Source: Bacillus atrophaeus
GTDB taxonomy: Bacteria; Bacillota; Bacilli; Bacillales; Bacillaceae
Direction: 5' to 3'
DNA: 64,000 bases
NCBI RefSeq assembly: GCF_001584335.1
Contig: NZ_LSBB01000020.1
Coordinates: 620,001 to 684,000, forward strand
In this document: one piece after another, positions 1-9,290 of the stretch
How the letters are laid out: every line of letters begins with the position of its first letter
Position numbering within the stretch: position 1 is the first letter of the stretch
Notes under the pieces: model-generated
Database searches by the model: none
What the model was told of the DNA's origin: nothing
The model's input: only the letters and a program-made list of their open reading frames with translations
Translations under genes and position numbers: made by a program

Positions 1-82
1 AGACATGATCCATGCCGGTGAAAAAGCAACAAACGGACTGATCAGGCAGATTAAACAAGAAATAGAGAATTGGGAGGGCTAA
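1..82 (+). CDS. ylbK: 3' end of YlbK, patatin-like phospholipase family (partial)
   Basis: The first 26 in-frame codons from base 2 end at a TAA at 80-82 and directly precede ylbL. The piece carries no diagnostic motif (it ends IENWEG). The name rests on the conserved position upstream of ylbL in B. subtilis, where YlbK is a patatin-like (NTE family) esterase of unknown physiological role. The start and catalytic domain lie outside the window. The stop is 3 bases before the ylbL start, so the two genes are probably cotranscribed. Confidence 0.7.
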   Translation, partial: DMIHAGEKATNGLIRQIKQEIENWEG

Positions 83-85
83 AAG

Positions 86-1117
86 TTGATACATATGAAG
101 AAAAGACATTTCCGGTGGATGCTCGTCATCCTCATTCTGATTGTCGCTGTTACATTCATCAAGCTTCCATACTACGTGACGAAACCGGGAGAGGCGACAG
201 AACTTGCCTCGCTCGTTAAAGTGAAAGGAGGCTATCCGGAAAAAGGAAGCTTATCCTTAATGACTGTGAAAGTAGGCCCGGCCAACCCCTATACATATCT
301 ATGGGCGAAGATACATCCGTATTATGAAATTGTCCCGGACGAAAGCATTAAGCAAGAAGGCGAATCGGATGAAGAATATATGAAACGCCAGGTGCAAATG
401 ATGAAAAGCTCACAAGAAAATGCCGTCATTGCAGCCTATCAAAAAGCGGGAAAAGAAGTGAGCTACTCTTTTAACGGCATTTATGCAAGCTCTGTTGTAG
501 CAAATATGCCGGCCAAGGGAAAAATTGAAGTCGGAGACAAAATTATCAGCGCCGACGGAAAAACCTATCAGTCCTCAGAGAAATTGATCGACTATATCAG
601 CAGTAAAAAACCAGGGGACAAGGTGACCTTTAAAATTGAAAGAGATACAAAAGAAAAAACAGTTACACTCGCGCTGAAGGCATTCCCGGAGGAGCCGGGC
701 CGAGCCGGCATAGGTGTGGCTTTATACACTGACCGGAATGTAAAGGTAAAGCCGGATATTGATTTTAAAATTGAAAATATCGGCGGGCCGTCAGCAGGTT
801 TAATGATGTCGCTAGAAATTTATAATCAGCTCACCAAAACGGATGAAACAAAAGGCTATAATATTGCCGGAACAGGAACTATTGATGTCGACGGCAAGGT
901 AGGCCCGATCGGCGGTATTGATCAAAAGGTAGTGGCGGCAGATAAAGCCGGCAAAGACATTTTCTTTGCGCCAAACCAAAATGGCGCCAGCAATTCCGAT
1001 TTTAAAAACGCAGTAAAAACAGCAAAAGACATTGATTCGGATATGAAAATCGTTCCGGTTGACACGATGCAGGATGCGATTGACTATTTGAATAAGCTCA
1101 AAGCAAAAAGCACCTGA
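86..1117 (+). CDS. ylbL: YlbL, membrane-anchored PDZ and Lon-like serine protease
   Basis: 343 aa. One N-terminal transmembrane segment (about residues 11-26) is followed by an extracytoplasmic PDZ domain (about 125-205) and a Lon-type protease domain. The Ser-Lys dyad is visible as Ser236 in GGPSAG and Lys281 in GGIDQK, matching the dyad of B. subtilis YlbL with a two-residue offset. In B. subtilis YlbL and CtpA clear the SOS-induced division inhibitor YneA after DNA damage. I chose the TTG at 86 because GGGAGGG at 72-78 sits 7 bases upstream; the ATG at 95 in the same frame is 16 bases away. The stop codon lies inside the downstream terminator stem. Confidence 0.93.
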   Translation: MIHMKKRHFRWMLVILILIVAVTFIKLPYYVTKPGEATELASLVKVKGGYPEKGSLSLMTVKVGPANPYTYLWAKIHPYYEIVPDESIKQEGESDEEYMKRQVQMMKSSQENAVIAAYQKAGKEVSYSFNGIYASSVVANMPAKGKIEVGDKIISADGKTYQSSEKLIDYISSKKPGDKVTFKIERDTKEKTVTLALKAFPEEPGRAGIGVALYTDRNVKVKPDIDFKIENIGGPSAGLMMSLEIYNQLTKTDETKGYNIAGTGTIDVDGKVGPIGGIDQKVVAADKAGKDIFFAPNQNGASNSDFKNAVKTAKDIDSDMKIVPVDTMQDAIDYLNKLKAKST

Positions 1118-1135
1118 TGATTCAGGTGCTTTTTT
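1105..1135. terminator. bidirectional terminator between ylbL and tmcAL
   Basis: A 13-bp perfect stem (AAAAAGCACCTGA and its complement) closes a TGAT loop, with T runs on both strands. It serves the convergent genes ylbL and tmcAL and overlaps the stop codons of both. Confidence 0.92.
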
Positions 1136-2381
1136 ATGAACTCAAAAAACGCTTTTCATCCTCATCGTAGCGGATGGGCGCATGCGCATATTCCTGGTCA
1201 TTAAAAACGGTTCTCTGCGGCTCGTTCATAGGCAGGCTGTAAATCCGGCTTGCCCTTATATCTAAATCGAGGGCGGGGTGGGAAAATGAAGACAGCTTGC
1301 TGATGAGCGGAACGGAAAGCTTTTTTTTCTGTTGTGATAAAAAGGCTTGTCCTTTTTTTGTCATGCCGAGCAATCTGATATAAGGAATTTCGGAATCTTC
1401 AAGAAGCCGGTGCATATCTTGTTTTCTCGTTCTCATTAATATATGCGTATTCATGCGCTGCAGTCTCGTCCACGTATAGCGTTTTGTTTTCAGAAGTTCC
1501 ATGTACTCTTGATACGAACGCGCTTTTCTGATTGAACGAAGGATTCTGTGTTCGAGTCCTTCTTCTACTTCGTAGATTTGCTGCAGTTCCTGCGCTGAAA
1601 GAGTAGTGAGACTGTATTTTAAATAAGAAAAATAAGACTCTGAAGAATGCCGCAGACCGAATGTTTGGACATAATCTTCTAATTCCCGTATAGAGGCGGA
1701 AGGAAGAAAGCCGCCGCAGGTATCAAGACCTTCTTCTTCAAGCGCTTTGCGAATGCTTGTCGCGCTTGCGATACGGGTTTCCCCTTTAGGCAGGTCGGCA
1801 TCATGATAATCCGAAGAAATACGGGCTGTGGTATACGGCTGCATAAGGGAACCGATCTCTTGAATGGATTTCACATAGTGATAGCCGAGAATGTTATTCG
1901 GCTTCGACAAGTCCAGCGTATTTTCCTCCTTTAGAATTGTTCTGAAAGCAGCAGCCGCCGCCGAAGGATAACTGGCTCCCCGTTGCAATTCTTCTTTTAC
2001 ACATTGGTGAAATAAGTCTTCATGTTCCTGAAAGACTTTGGCTGTTTCAAAAAAAGGAGCGATATGTCCGGTCTCGCTTCCGAAAAAGAGAGACTCGCAG
2101 CCTAAATGATGCAATATCCTGACGCTGCCCCCGGCGAACGTTTCCGCTTTTTGAACGGCATACATATAAGGGAGCTCAACAACAAGGTCGACGCCGCTTT
2201 GAAGAGCCATTTTCGTTCGGGCCCATTTTGATACGACCGCCGGTTCCCCGCGCTGCAAAAAGTGTCCGCTCATAACAGCAACCGCCGCTGTGCTTTCGGT
2301 TTCCGTTTTTGCTTTTTGGGCATGATAAAGATGCCCGTTATGAAAGGGATTATATTCAACAACCAATCCGACTGCTCTCAC
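1134..2381 (-). CDS. tmcAL: tRNA(Met) cytidine acetate ligase TmcAL (YlbM)
   Basis: 415 aa, full length for the family. TmcAL uses ATP and acetate to make N4-acetylcytidine at the wobble position (C34) of elongator tRNA(Met), through an acetyl-adenylate. The N-terminus has the nucleotidyltransferase-fold nucleotide-binding motif in EYNPFHNGH (His14-Asn-Gly-His17). The ATG at 2381 is followed at once by this core, so the start is secure. The gene is convergent with ylbL and divergent from ylbN, so it has its own promoter, which I could not place with confidence. In B. subtilis the same locus was known as ylbM. Confidence 0.93.
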   Translation of the reverse strand: MRAVGLVVEYNPFHNGHLYHAQKAKTETESTAAVAVMSGHFLQRGEPAVVSKWARTKMALQSGVDLVVELPYMYAVQKAETFAGGSVRILHHLGCESLFFGSETGHIAPFFETAKVFQEHEDLFHQCVKEELQRGASYPSAAAAAFRTILKEENTLDLSKPNNILGYHYVKSIQEIGSLMQPYTTARISSDYHDADLPKGETRIASATSIRKALEEEGLDTCGGFLPSASIRELEDYVQTFGLRHSSESYFSYLKYSLTTLSAQELQQIYEVEEGLEHRILRSIRKARSYQEYMELLKTKRYTWTRLQRMNTHILMRTRKQDMHRLLEDSEIPYIRLLGMTKKGQAFLSQQKKKLSVPLISKLSSFSHPALDLDIRASRIYSLPMNEPQRTVFNDQEYAHAPIRYDEDEKRFLSS

Positions 2382-2528
2382 ATTTATCCGCCTTTCTTGC
2401 TATGAATGAAAACGTATGGTACATTTGCAAATGAAATACTTTTCACAGCTGTTTTGTTAAGTGTATGCATAGCATATTCAGCTGTCAACGGCGCTTTAAT
2501 GACAGCATTATGCTGTAAAGAAAAAATA

Positions 2529-2557
2529 TTGACAAAAACATTGATAAAAGCTATAAT
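2529..2557 (+). promoter_or_regulatory. consensus sigma-A promoter of ylbN-rpmF
   Basis: TTGACA (2529-2534), a 17-base spacer and TATAAT (2552-2557) match the sigma-A consensus exactly. The start codon of ylbN follows about 30 bases later. High basal transcription fits a ribosomal protein operon. Confidence 0.9.
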
Positions 2558-2587
2558 CATGTTTGTTGCTTTCCTGAGGTGATACAA

Positions 2588-3106
2588 ATGAAATGGACGA
2601 TTTATCAGCTGCATCAAATGGCAAAAAAGAGTTTTGAGTTTGATGAAACAGTTGAGTTAAATGAGATGACAACATTGAATTCTGACATTCGCAGCATTTC
2701 TCCCGTCCGGGTGAAAGGAAGAGCGGATATTGAATCCAAACAGGTTTCGTTTGACTTTACGATTTCAGGCGAAATGATTTTGCCATGCTCAAGAACACTT
2801 GTTGATGTTCCGTATCCATTTACAATTTCAACAAAAGAACTGTTTATATTTCATAAGACGGATGATATAGAAGATGAGGACGTGCAGATTGTTGAAGACG
2901 ATACTATCGACTTAACTCCGATCGTAAAAGAAGAAATTCTTTTAGAAATCCCTATGCAAATCTTTTGTGAATCTGTTCAAAAAGAAGGAGCTGCTCCTCA
3001 AGAAGGAAAGGATTGGCAGGTTATTTCGGAAGAAGACAAGAAAAATCAGGTCGATCCGAGGCTCGCAGGTCTTGAAAAGCTCTTAAAACAAGATGATGAA
3101 TCTTAA
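2588..3106 (+). CDS. ylbN: YlbN, DUF177/YceD-family protein
   Basis: 172 aa, acidic. The YceD (DUF177) family is almost always encoded next to rpmF; relatives have been linked to 23S rRNA accumulation, but the mechanism is not established. I use the ATG at 2588, with GAGGTGAT at 2576-2583 as ribosome binding site; the GTG at 2579 lies inside that site and is rejected. There is no signal peptide or membrane segment, so the protein is cytoplasmic. A consensus sigma-A promoter lies just upstream, and rpmF starts 21 bases after the stop, so the two form an operon. Confidence 0.88.
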   Translation: MKWTIYQLHQMAKKSFEFDETVELNEMTTLNSDIRSISPVRVKGRADIESKQVSFDFTISGEMILPCSRTLVDVPYPFTISTKELFIFHKTDDIEDEDVQIVEDDTIDLTPIVKEEILLEIPMQIFCESVQKEGAAPQEGKDWQVISEEDKKNQVDPRLAGLEKLLKQDDES

Positions 3107-3307
<201 letters not shown>

Positions 3308-3315
3308 TGAATGAG

Positions 3316-3349
3316 AAAAGCATGGGAGAATAACTCCTGTGCTTTTTTT
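3316..3349 (+). terminator. terminator after rpmF
   Basis: An AAAAGCATGGGAG arm pairs with CTCCTGTGCTTTT, including G-U pairs, around an AATAA loop and runs into a long T tract. Confidence 0.85.
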
Positions 3350-3458
3350 CTTTTTCTCTTCAAGCCGGCTCCCGGAAAATTTGTGAGTGCAAATAGTCTA
3401 TCTAATCTATTATCCGCATATGTATGAGGTAAATGAGCTAACTTGGAGGGAGATCGCA

Positions 3459-4052
3459 TTGACCATTACGAGACAAGATGCTTGGACACAGGATGAAGAT
3501 TTGCTGCTGGCGGAGGTGGTGCTTCGCCATATTCGCGAGGGCGGAACACAGCTTTCCGCATTTGAGGAAGTAGGAAGGGCGCTGACCAGAACGGCCGCCG
3601 CCTGCGGATTTAGATGGAATTCATTTGTGAGGAAACAATATCAATCAGGCATAGAACTTGCTAAAAAACAGCGAAAAGAACTGAGAAAGCAAATCGGTGT
3701 TCACGCCGCTAACATGCCTGATACGGTAAAGCAGGCTCCGCCCGTAACTCCAGAAAGAAATAGAGATCTATCTATACAAGATGTCATACAATTTCTCGAA
3801 CAATTTAAAGAAGCGCCATCCGCACAAGAATTTCATCATGAAAGAGAAAGGCTCACAGAGCAAGTAAACGCGCTGCAAAAAGAACTTGAGGACTTACGCA
3901 GTGAAAATCAAACGCTGCGGAATCAGCTGGAGATGACAGAAGAGGATTACAAGGCCTTGATCGACATCATGGACAGAGCGAGGAAAATGGTGGTGTCCAA
4001 AGAAGACGGGCGAAACAAAAAATCAAACCAAGGCTCATACGAACGCATCTGA
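3459..4052 (+). CDS. gerR: GerR (YlbO), RsfA-family sporulation transcription factor
   Basis: 197 aa. The N-terminal half carries a Myb/SANT-like helix-turn-helix (WTQDEDLLLAEVVLRHI and following), typical of the RsfA family. The C-terminal half (about 125-180) is a coiled coil rich in Glu, Leu and Gln. In B. subtilis GerR is made under sigma-E and modulates mother-cell sigma-E genes. I chose the TTG at 3459 because GGAGGGAGAT lies just upstream. A longer reading frame from 3387 has no ribosome binding site. A CATATGTA block near 3417 resembles a sigma-E -10 element, but I cannot confirm it. Confidence 0.87.
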   Translation: MTITRQDAWTQDEDLLLAEVVLRHIREGGTQLSAFEEVGRALTRTAAACGFRWNSFVRKQYQSGIELAKKQRKELRKQIGVHAANMPDTVKQAPPVTPERNRDLSIQDVIQFLEQFKEAPSAQEFHHERERLTEQVNALQKELEDLRSENQTLRNQLEMTEEDYKALIDIMDRARKMVVSKEDGRNKKSNQGSYERI

Positions 4053-4057
4053 AAATG

Positions 4058-4092
4058 AACCGGCCTTTTGGGTCCAGCCCGGCCGGTTTTCT
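4058..4092. terminator. bidirectional terminator between gerR and ylbP
   Basis: AACCGGCC pairs with GGCCGGTT across a 15-base loop. The + strand side is followed by TTCTTTT. It lies between convergent genes. Confidence 0.8.
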
Positions 4093-4096
4093 TTTG

Positions 4097-4579
4097 TTAT
4101 GCCGTTTCCCCTGATGTCATTTCCCCATCCATGTCCGGATGCCAGATTAAAGGATTTTCTCCTTTGTCACGCGCCATGTCGTATTTCACCGGCTCAAAAT
4201 TCATTTTATCCCAGAAGCCGGTTGACTTCATTCTTGGATTTGTCCGGATCGGCATGCGGAAGGATTTTGCAAATTCAACAAGCGTCGTTCCATAGCCGTT
4301 TTTCTGATAACCTGGCAGAACCTCGAGCTTCCAAAGCTCTAAATAATCTTGATGATGTTCAAAATAAGGATTTGATTTTCCATTTGCCTGATATAAGCTC
4401 ATTCGTGCGACAAGTGTATCCCCGAAATAAATCCCGTAAAACGGCGAGCTGCTGTCGTTTTCAATGATGTTTTCTTGAAGCTCTTCAAGCATAGACAGCT
4501 CCTGCATCCCGTATTCCTTGAATTTCTTGAACTCTTCAAGTGTTTTGTAGTTAATGAGCAAGCGCTCTACCTTCATCAT
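4097..4579 (-). CDS. ylbP: YlbP, GNAT-family N-acetyltransferase
   Basis: 160 aa. The pattern fits the GNAT fold: a central strand ending LWKLEVLPGYQKNGYGTTLVEFA, with the acetyl-CoA pyrophosphate loop in GYQKNGYG, then an RTNPRMKSTGFWDKMNF segment. The substrate is unknown. The start is the ATG at 4579, preceded by AAAGGGGG; the 8 extra upstream codons lack a better site. The B. subtilis homologue has the same length. Convergent with gerR, divergent from panE, no membrane segment. Confidence 0.85.
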   Translation of the reverse strand: MMKVERLLINYKTLEEFKKFKEYGMQELSMLEELQENIIENDSSSPFYGIYFGDTLVARMSLYQANGKSNPYFEHHQDYLELWKLEVLPGYQKNGYGTTLVEFAKSFRMPIRTNPRMKSTGFWDKMNFEPVKYDMARDKGENPLIWHPDMDGEMTSGETA

Positions 4580-4704
4580 GCTTATTTCCCCCTTTGTTGT
4601 CATTCTATTTATATTGTAAACGCATTATCCAAAAAATCCAAATATTAAGATTCTGATTATTCTGCAGGAAGTGAAACCTCTGACAAGTAATTCGGCAAGA
4701 CATC

Positions 4705-4713
4705 TGCTATGAT
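4705..4713 (+). promoter_or_regulatory. extended -10 promoter candidate for panE
   Basis: TGC followed by TATGAT forms an extended -10 element about 30 bases before the panE start. No convincing -35 sits at 16-18 bases; CTGACA at 4680 is too far away. Tentative. Confidence 0.4.
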
Positions 4714-4744
4714 AATACGTAAAAGTAAAATAGGGTGTGACATT

Positions 4745-5641
4745 GTGAAAATAGGAATTATCGGCGGGGGGGCGGTCGGCCTCTTGTGTGCCTGCTACCT
4801 ATCCTTGCATCATCAGGTGACCGTTCTGACGAGACGCGCCGAACAAGCGGAAGCCATCTGTTCTGACGGCATCTGTCTATATAAAGAAGGGAGAGAGTAT
4901 AGCGGAGAGTGCGAAGCGGACACTGAAATCAATTCATCTTATGACCTGCTTCTTGTCACTGTCAAACAACATCAGCTCGGAGCTGTTTTTCCGAAACTGG
5001 ATCAAATAAAAGAAACAAACATTTTATTTTTGCAAAACGGTATGGCTCATATCCATGAGATTCAGAATTGGAGGACCGCCCATTCGCTTTATGTCGGCAT
5101 TGTGGAACACGGTGCTGTCAGGAAATCAGATACGGCTGTTGAACACACCGGTTTAGGTGCGGTAAAATGGAGCGCGTTCGGTCATTCATCGCCAGAATCG
5201 CTGCATCCCTTTTTTCAACAAGAAACGCCGGGATTCCCGATCGTTTATGAAACTGATTGGCACCGTCTTTTAACGGGGAAACTGATCATAAATGCCTGCA
5301 TTAATCCGTTAACGGCTCTTTTGCGTGTGAAAAATGGGGAACTGCTGGCATCTCCGGCTTATTTCTCATATATGAAAATGATATTTCGTGAAGCCTGTAC
5401 AATTTTAGGTCTGAAAGATCGGGAAAAAGCCTGGGAGCAGGTGTGCGCAGTTTGCGAAAATACAAAAGACAATTACTCTTCTATGCTTGTTGATGTATAT
5501 GCCGGCAGGCTGACAGAAGCTGATGCCATTATCGGCTATCTATTAAAGGAAGCAGAAATCGGCAATCATGATGCCATTCATTTTGAATTTCTGTACCGCA
5601 GCATTACTGCTTTGCGGCAAAAACCAGACAAAGTCTTTTGA
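4745..5641 (+). CDS. panE: 2-dehydropantoate 2-reductase
   Basis: 298 aa, the length of B. subtilis PanE (YlbQ). It reduces ketopantoate to pantoate with NADPH in pantothenate and coenzyme A synthesis. The Rossmann motif GIIGGGAVGLL is at residues 4-14, and the C-terminal half carries the family helices, including GKLIINACINPLTALL. The GTG at 4745 is preferred: AGGGTGTGA lies about 6 bases upstream and the Rossmann strand starts at residue 2. An in-frame start at 4709 would add 12 residues and has no ribosome binding site. Cytoplasmic. Confidence 0.93.
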   Translation: MKIGIIGGGAVGLLCACYLSLHHQVTVLTRRAEQAEAICSDGICLYKEGREYSGECEADTEINSSYDLLLVTVKQHQLGAVFPKLDQIKETNILFLQNGMAHIHEIQNWRTAHSLYVGIVEHGAVRKSDTAVEHTGLGAVKWSAFGHSSPESLHPFFQQETPGFPIVYETDWHRLLTGKLIINACINPLTALLRVKNGELLASPAYFSYMKMIFREACTILGLKDREKAWEQVCAVCENTKDNYSSMLVDVYAGRLTEADAIIGYLLKEAEIGNHDAIHFEFLYRSITALRQKPDKVF

Positions 5642-5665
5642 GCTTTGGAGGGAACATGCTATACT
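5638..5665 (+). promoter_or_regulatory. sigma-A promoter candidate for bshC
   Basis: TTGAGC (5638-5643), a 16-base spacer and TATACT (5660-5665), with a TGC just before the -10. The -35 overlaps the panE stop codon. Confidence 0.55.
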
Positions 5666-5711
5666 CATTTCGGAAAACTAACTATTTATTGGAGAAAGGA
5701 AGTTCCAGAAG

Positions 5712-7331
5712 ATGCAGCTAACTGAACTTTCCATCAAGAGTCAAAATGTGTTTGTACAGCACTATATAGATGGAAAAGAAGAAATGTCTTCTTTTTTTGA
5801 TTACAATATTCACAACTCAGGCATGTGGCGTGAAAGACTTGATGACGTGTCAGCACGTACCTATGCCAGAGAGGAATTAGCAGACTATTTATCCTCTTAT
5901 CACAGCAAATTTGATTCCGTCGCCATGCAAGCGTCTATCGAGAAAATAAAGGACCCATCAAGTGTCGCTGTGGTAGGGGGACAGCAGGCAGGGCTTCTTA
6001 CAGGGCCGCTTTACACGATACATAAAATCATTTCAATCATTGTTTTTGCAAAGCAGCAGGAAGAGGAATTGAAAGTGCCTGTCATCCCGCTGTTTTGGGT
6101 TGCCGGAGAAGACCATGACCTGGAAGAAATTAATTATGTGCATACGTCAGAACAAAACAGCCCTGTGAAGAAAAAGCTGCCCCAGTCCTATTGGAAAAAA
6201 TCTTCAGCGGCAAATACATCGCTTGATCAAGAGAAATGTGCTATGTGGATTGATGAAGTGTTTGCCTCTTTTGAAGAAACAGACCACACGAACACGCTCA
6301 TTGAACATGTTAAACGATGTTTAAGGGATTCAACGACCTTTACGGACTTTTTCGAGCATCTGATCGCCGCTATGTTCCAGGAAGAAGGGCTTGTCCTCTT
6401 AAATTCGGGAGATCCGGGAATTAAAAAGCTCGAGACCGCTATGTTCCAAAAGATTTTGCGCCTTAATGACGAGCTGGCTAATTCAGTAGCAGAACAGCAG
6501 CTTCTTATGAATCAAACGGGCTATCAGCCGATTATTGAGTCTGGAAAAGATCAGGCAAATCTATTTTATGAATACGAAACAGAACGCTTTTTAATCGAAA
6601 AAGATAATGCCGGGTTTATCGTCAGAGAGCTTGAACTGACATGGACAGAAGATGAGCTTTACATTCATATGGAAGAAAATCCGGAGAGATTCAGCAATAA
6701 TGTTGTGACGAGACCGCTGATGCAGGAGTATCTCATTCCCACTTTAGCATTTATCGCAGGTCCCGGAGAAGTGAATTACTGGGGAGAGCTCAAACAGGCA
6801 TTCGGTTTAATGGATTTTAAAATGCCGCCGGTGGTGCCGAGGCTGAATATTACGATAGTTGAGCGCCATATTGAGAAAAAGCTGTCTGAACGGAACATTT
6901 CTTTGAAAGAAGCGATTGAAGGCGGCACAAAGAGCCAAAAAGACGCTTACTTTGAGAGTCAGATACCAGAGCAGTTTACCGAGGTTCTCAATAACGCGAA
7001 AGCAGAAATAGAAACCATCCATAAGAATATCAGACAGGAAGCGCTAAAGGTGGATTCGAGCATGGCGCCTTTATTGCAAAAGAACGCCGCTTTCATCCAA
7101 GACCAGCTCCGATTTTTGGAACGGACGGTCACCAAACGGATTGAAGAAAAAGAAGGCTATGTGCTGAGGGACTATGAAAAAATACAAAACAGCATCAAAC
7201 CGCTTCTTGCTCCGCAAGAACGAATATGGAATATTATGTATTATTTAAACAGGTATGGTCCAAAATTCTTCACAACATTCAAACATCTGCCATTTTCTTT
7301 TCAAAACCAACATCAAGTTGTCAAACTTTGA
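5712..7331 (+). CDS. bshC: bacillithiol biosynthesis cysteine-adding enzyme BshC
   Basis: 539 aa, full length. BshC is the putative ligase that joins cysteine to glucosaminyl-malate, the last step of bacillithiol synthesis. The nucleotide-binding-like core with GGQQAGLLTGPLYT (about 92-105) and FWVAGEDHDLEE (about 133-144) is family-typical. A long coiled-coil insert follows near the C-terminus (about 410-490). The ATG at 5712 follows a GAAAGGAAG ribosome binding site. Earlier called yllA. It stands as a single unit between a promoter candidate and a strong terminator. Confidence 0.93.
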   Translation: MQLTELSIKSQNVFVQHYIDGKEEMSSFFDYNIHNSGMWRERLDDVSARTYAREELADYLSSYHSKFDSVAMQASIEKIKDPSSVAVVGGQQAGLLTGPLYTIHKIISIIVFAKQQEEELKVPVIPLFWVAGEDHDLEEINYVHTSEQNSPVKKKLPQSYWKKSSAANTSLDQEKCAMWIDEVFASFEETDHTNTLIEHVKRCLRDSTTFTDFFEHLIAAMFQEEGLVLLNSGDPGIKKLETAMFQKILRLNDELANSVAEQQLLMNQTGYQPIIESGKDQANLFYEYETERFLIEKDNAGFIVRELELTWTEDELYIHMEENPERFSNNVVTRPLMQEYLIPTLAFIAGPGEVNYWGELKQAFGLMDFKMPPVVPRLNITIVERHIEKKLSERNISLKEAIEGGTKSQKDAYFESQIPEQFTEVLNNAKAEIETIHKNIRQEALKVDSSMAPLLQKNAAFIQDQLRFLERTVTKRIEEKEGYVLRDYEKIQNSIKPLLAPQERIWNIMYYLNRYGPKFFTTFKHLPFSFQNQHQVVKL

Positions 7332-7345
7332 AATAAAGTTTTAAT

Positions 7346-7374
7346 AAACCCTGACTAGTTCAGGGTTTTTTTTT
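7346..7374 (+). terminator. terminator after bshC
   Basis: AAACCCTGA pairs perfectly with TCAGGGTTT around a CTAGT loop and is followed by a T run. It isolates bshC from the mraZ cluster. Confidence 0.93.
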
Positions 7375-7409
7375 ATACATAAACAGTGTAAAATAAATGT
7401 GTGGAGAGA

Positions 7410-7446
7410 AGTGGTGAATAGTGGTGAGTTAAGGGGAGAAAGTGGG
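7410..7446 (+). promoter_or_regulatory. MraZ-box-like direct repeats upstream of mraZ
   Basis: AGTGG starts at 7410, 7420 and 7441, with a related AAGGGG at 7431. The units recur every 10-11 bases, so they lie on one face of the helix. MraZ proteins of other bacteria bind tandem TGGG/AGTGG-type repeats before their own gene. The last repeat merges with the mraZ ribosome binding site. Confidence 0.6.
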
Positions 7447-7456
7447 GCTAGAGATC

Positions 7457-7888
7457 ATGTTTATGGGTGAATACCAGCATACTATTGATGCAAAAGGCCG
7501 CATGATCGTACCTGCTAAATTCAGAGAAGGCTTAGGTGAGCAGTTTGTGCTTACCAGAGGGCTTGACCAATGCCTCTTCGGCTACCCTATGCACGAATGG
7601 AAGCTGATTGAAGAAAAGCTGAAAGCTCTTCCTCTTACAAAGAAAGACGCCCGCGCGTTTACCCGCTTCTTTTTTTCAGGCGCGACTGAATGCGAACTGG
7701 ACAAGCAAGGCCGGGTAAATATTGCATCATCACTATTGAATTACGCCAAACTGGAAAAAGAATGTGTTGTCATCGGGGTTTCGAATCGAATTGAATTGTG
7801 GAGTAAGGTAATTTGGGAACAATACACAGAAGAGCAAGAAGATTCATTTGCTGAAATTGCTGAAAACATGATTGGGTTTGATATATAA
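7457..7888 (+). CDS. mraZ: transcriptional regulator MraZ
   Basis: 143 aa, the normal MraZ length, with two SpoVT/AbrB-like swapped-hairpin domains (about 1-50 and 75-125). MraZ forms ring-shaped oligomers, binds tandem repeats upstream of its own gene and controls the division and cell wall cluster. The start is the ATG at 7457, since [15 protein letters not shown] is the conserved N-terminus; the GTG at 7442 is rejected. GTGGGG at 7442-7447 acts as the ribosome binding site and also forms part of the repeat array, so autorepression could also touch translation (inference). Confidence 0.95.
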   Translation: MFMGEYQHTIDAKGRMIVPAKFREGLGEQFVLTRGLDQCLFGYPMHEWKLIEEKLKALPLTKKDARAFTRFFFSGATECELDKQGRVNIASSLLNYAKLEKECVVIGVSNRIELWSKVIWEQYTEEQEDSFAEIAENMIGFDI

Positions 7889-7956
7889 TGAATCTTCGTG
7901 CATAACACTCTAACACAATTTCAATTCATCCTGATAAAAGGTGGGACCAACACACT

Positions 7957-8892
7957 ATGTTTCAACACAAGACAGTACTTCTTCGTGAAACCGTTGACGG
8001 TTTAGACATCAAACCGGACGGTACCTATGTAGACTGCACCCTTGGCGGAGCGGGGCACAGTACATATTTATTACAGCAGTTATCCGAAAAAGGGCGTTTA
8101 ATCGCTTTTGACCAAGACGACACAGCATTACAGCATGCAAAAGAAAAACTGTCCGGATATAAGGGACAGCTCATACTTATTAAAAGCAACTTCCGTTATT
8201 TAAAAGACTGTTTGAATGAACAGGGGATTACAGAGATTGACGGTGTTTTATTTGATCTGGGGGTATCTTCCCCGCAGCTGGATACGCCAGAACGCGGCTT
8301 CAGCTATCATCATGACGCGCCATTAGACATGAGGATGGACCAGTCGGCCCCGCTTACGGCAAAAGAAGTCGTAAATGAGTGGCGCTATGAGGATCTTGTG
8401 CGGATTTTCTTCAGATACGGAGAAGAGAAATTCAGCAAACAGATAGCGAGAAAAATTGAAGAGGCAAGAAGCAAGTCGCCTATTCAAACAACGGGCCAAC
8501 TGGTCGATCTAATAAAAGACGCAATTCCCGCTCCGGCCAGACGAAGCGGAGGGCATCCGGCGAAACGGGTGTTCCAGGCCATCAGAATTGCAGTAAACGA
8601 TGAGCTGAAGGTTTTTGAAGAGGCGCTTCTTCAAGCAATTGAAGTGCTAAAGCCAGGGGGAAGGGTATCTGTCATTACCTTCCATTCTCTTGAAGACAGA
8701 ATATGTAAAGCGACGTTTAAGGAAATGTCGTCGCTTCCGGAACTCCCGCCGGGACTGCCTGTCATACCGGAAGAATTTGAGCCTGAATTAAAGCTTATAA
8801 CACGAAAACCGATTACAGCTTCAGAAGAAGAGCTTGAAGAAAACAACCGAGCTCGCTCAGCCAAGCTTCGCATCGCGGAAAAACGAAAATAA
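7957..8892 (+). CDS. rsmH: 16S rRNA (cytosine1402-N4)-methyltransferase RsmH
   Basis: 311 aa, full length. It methylates N4 of C1402 in 16S rRNA, in the P site, using S-adenosylmethionine. The SAM-binding loop is [10 protein letters not shown] (about 25-34), [10 protein letters not shown] lies around 101, and the conserved HSLEDR is near 244. The ATG at 7957 has AAAGGTGG upstream. The gene was formerly mraW or ylxA. It sits between mraZ and ftsL at the head of the cluster, its place in most bacteria. Confidence 0.96.
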   Translation: MFQHKTVLLRETVDGLDIKPDGTYVDCTLGGAGHSTYLLQQLSEKGRLIAFDQDDTALQHAKEKLSGYKGQLILIKSNFRYLKDCLNEQGITEIDGVLFDLGVSSPQLDTPERGFSYHHDAPLDMRMDQSAPLTAKEVVNEWRYEDLVRIFFRYGEEKFSKQIARKIEEARSKSPIQTTGQLVDLIKDAIPAPARRSGGHPAKRVFQAIRIAVNDELKVFEEALLQAIEVLKPGGRVSVITFHSLEDRICKATFKEMSSLPELPPGLPVIPEEFEPELKLITRKPITASEEELEENNRARSAKLRIAEKRK

Positions 8893-8931
8893 CGAACTGC
8901 GAACGCAAACTTAAAAGGAGGTCATCAGCCT

Positions 8932-9285
8932 ATGAGTAATTTAGCTTACCAGCAAGAAAAACAGCAGCGGCATACGTTAAGCCCGGAAAAAAAGGTTATT
9001 GTCAAAAGAAGGGCTTCCATTACACTCGGAGAAAAAGTTTTGCTCGTCCTATTCGTTATCGCCGTACTCAGCGTTTCACTCTTTATTGTATCGAAAGCGT
9101 ACGCGGCATATCAGACGAATATCGAGGTGCAAAAACTAGAAGAGAAAATTTCTTCTGAGAACAAGCGGATTGGTGACCTCGAAAAAAATGTTGCTGATTT
9201 AAGCACACCCGAACGCATTATGGACATTGCCGAAAAGAATGGCTTGAAGCTGAAAAACAAAAAAGTGAAAAACATACAGGAATGA
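8932..9285 (+). CDS. ftsL: cell division protein FtsL
   Basis: 117 aa bitopic membrane protein. A basic cytoplasmic N-terminus (1-35) precedes one transmembrane helix (about 36-58) and an extracytoplasmic coiled coil (about 62-100). FtsL joins DivIB and DivIC in the divisome and is a short-lived, rate-limiting division protein in B. subtilis. AAAGGAGGTCAT gives a strong ribosome binding site. The stop lies 5 bases before the pbpB start used here, so the pair is probably translationally coupled. Confidence 0.94.
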   Translation: MSNLAYQQEKQQRHTLSPEKKVIVKRRASITLGEKVLLVLFVIAVLSVSLFIVSKAYAAYQTNIEVQKLEEKISSENKRIGDLEKNVADLSTPERIMDIAEKNGLKLKNKKVKNIQE

Positions 9286-9290
9286 TTGAA

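Noticed and set aside
2384..2617. 77-codon minus-strand ORF between tmcAL and ylbN
   Set aside because: It overlaps the consensus ylbN promoter and the start of ylbN, has no ribosome binding site and no family resemblance.
3387..3458. Upstream extension of gerR by 24 codons
   Set aside because: No ribosome binding site at 3387, while the TTG at 3459 has a strong one and begins the conserved domain.
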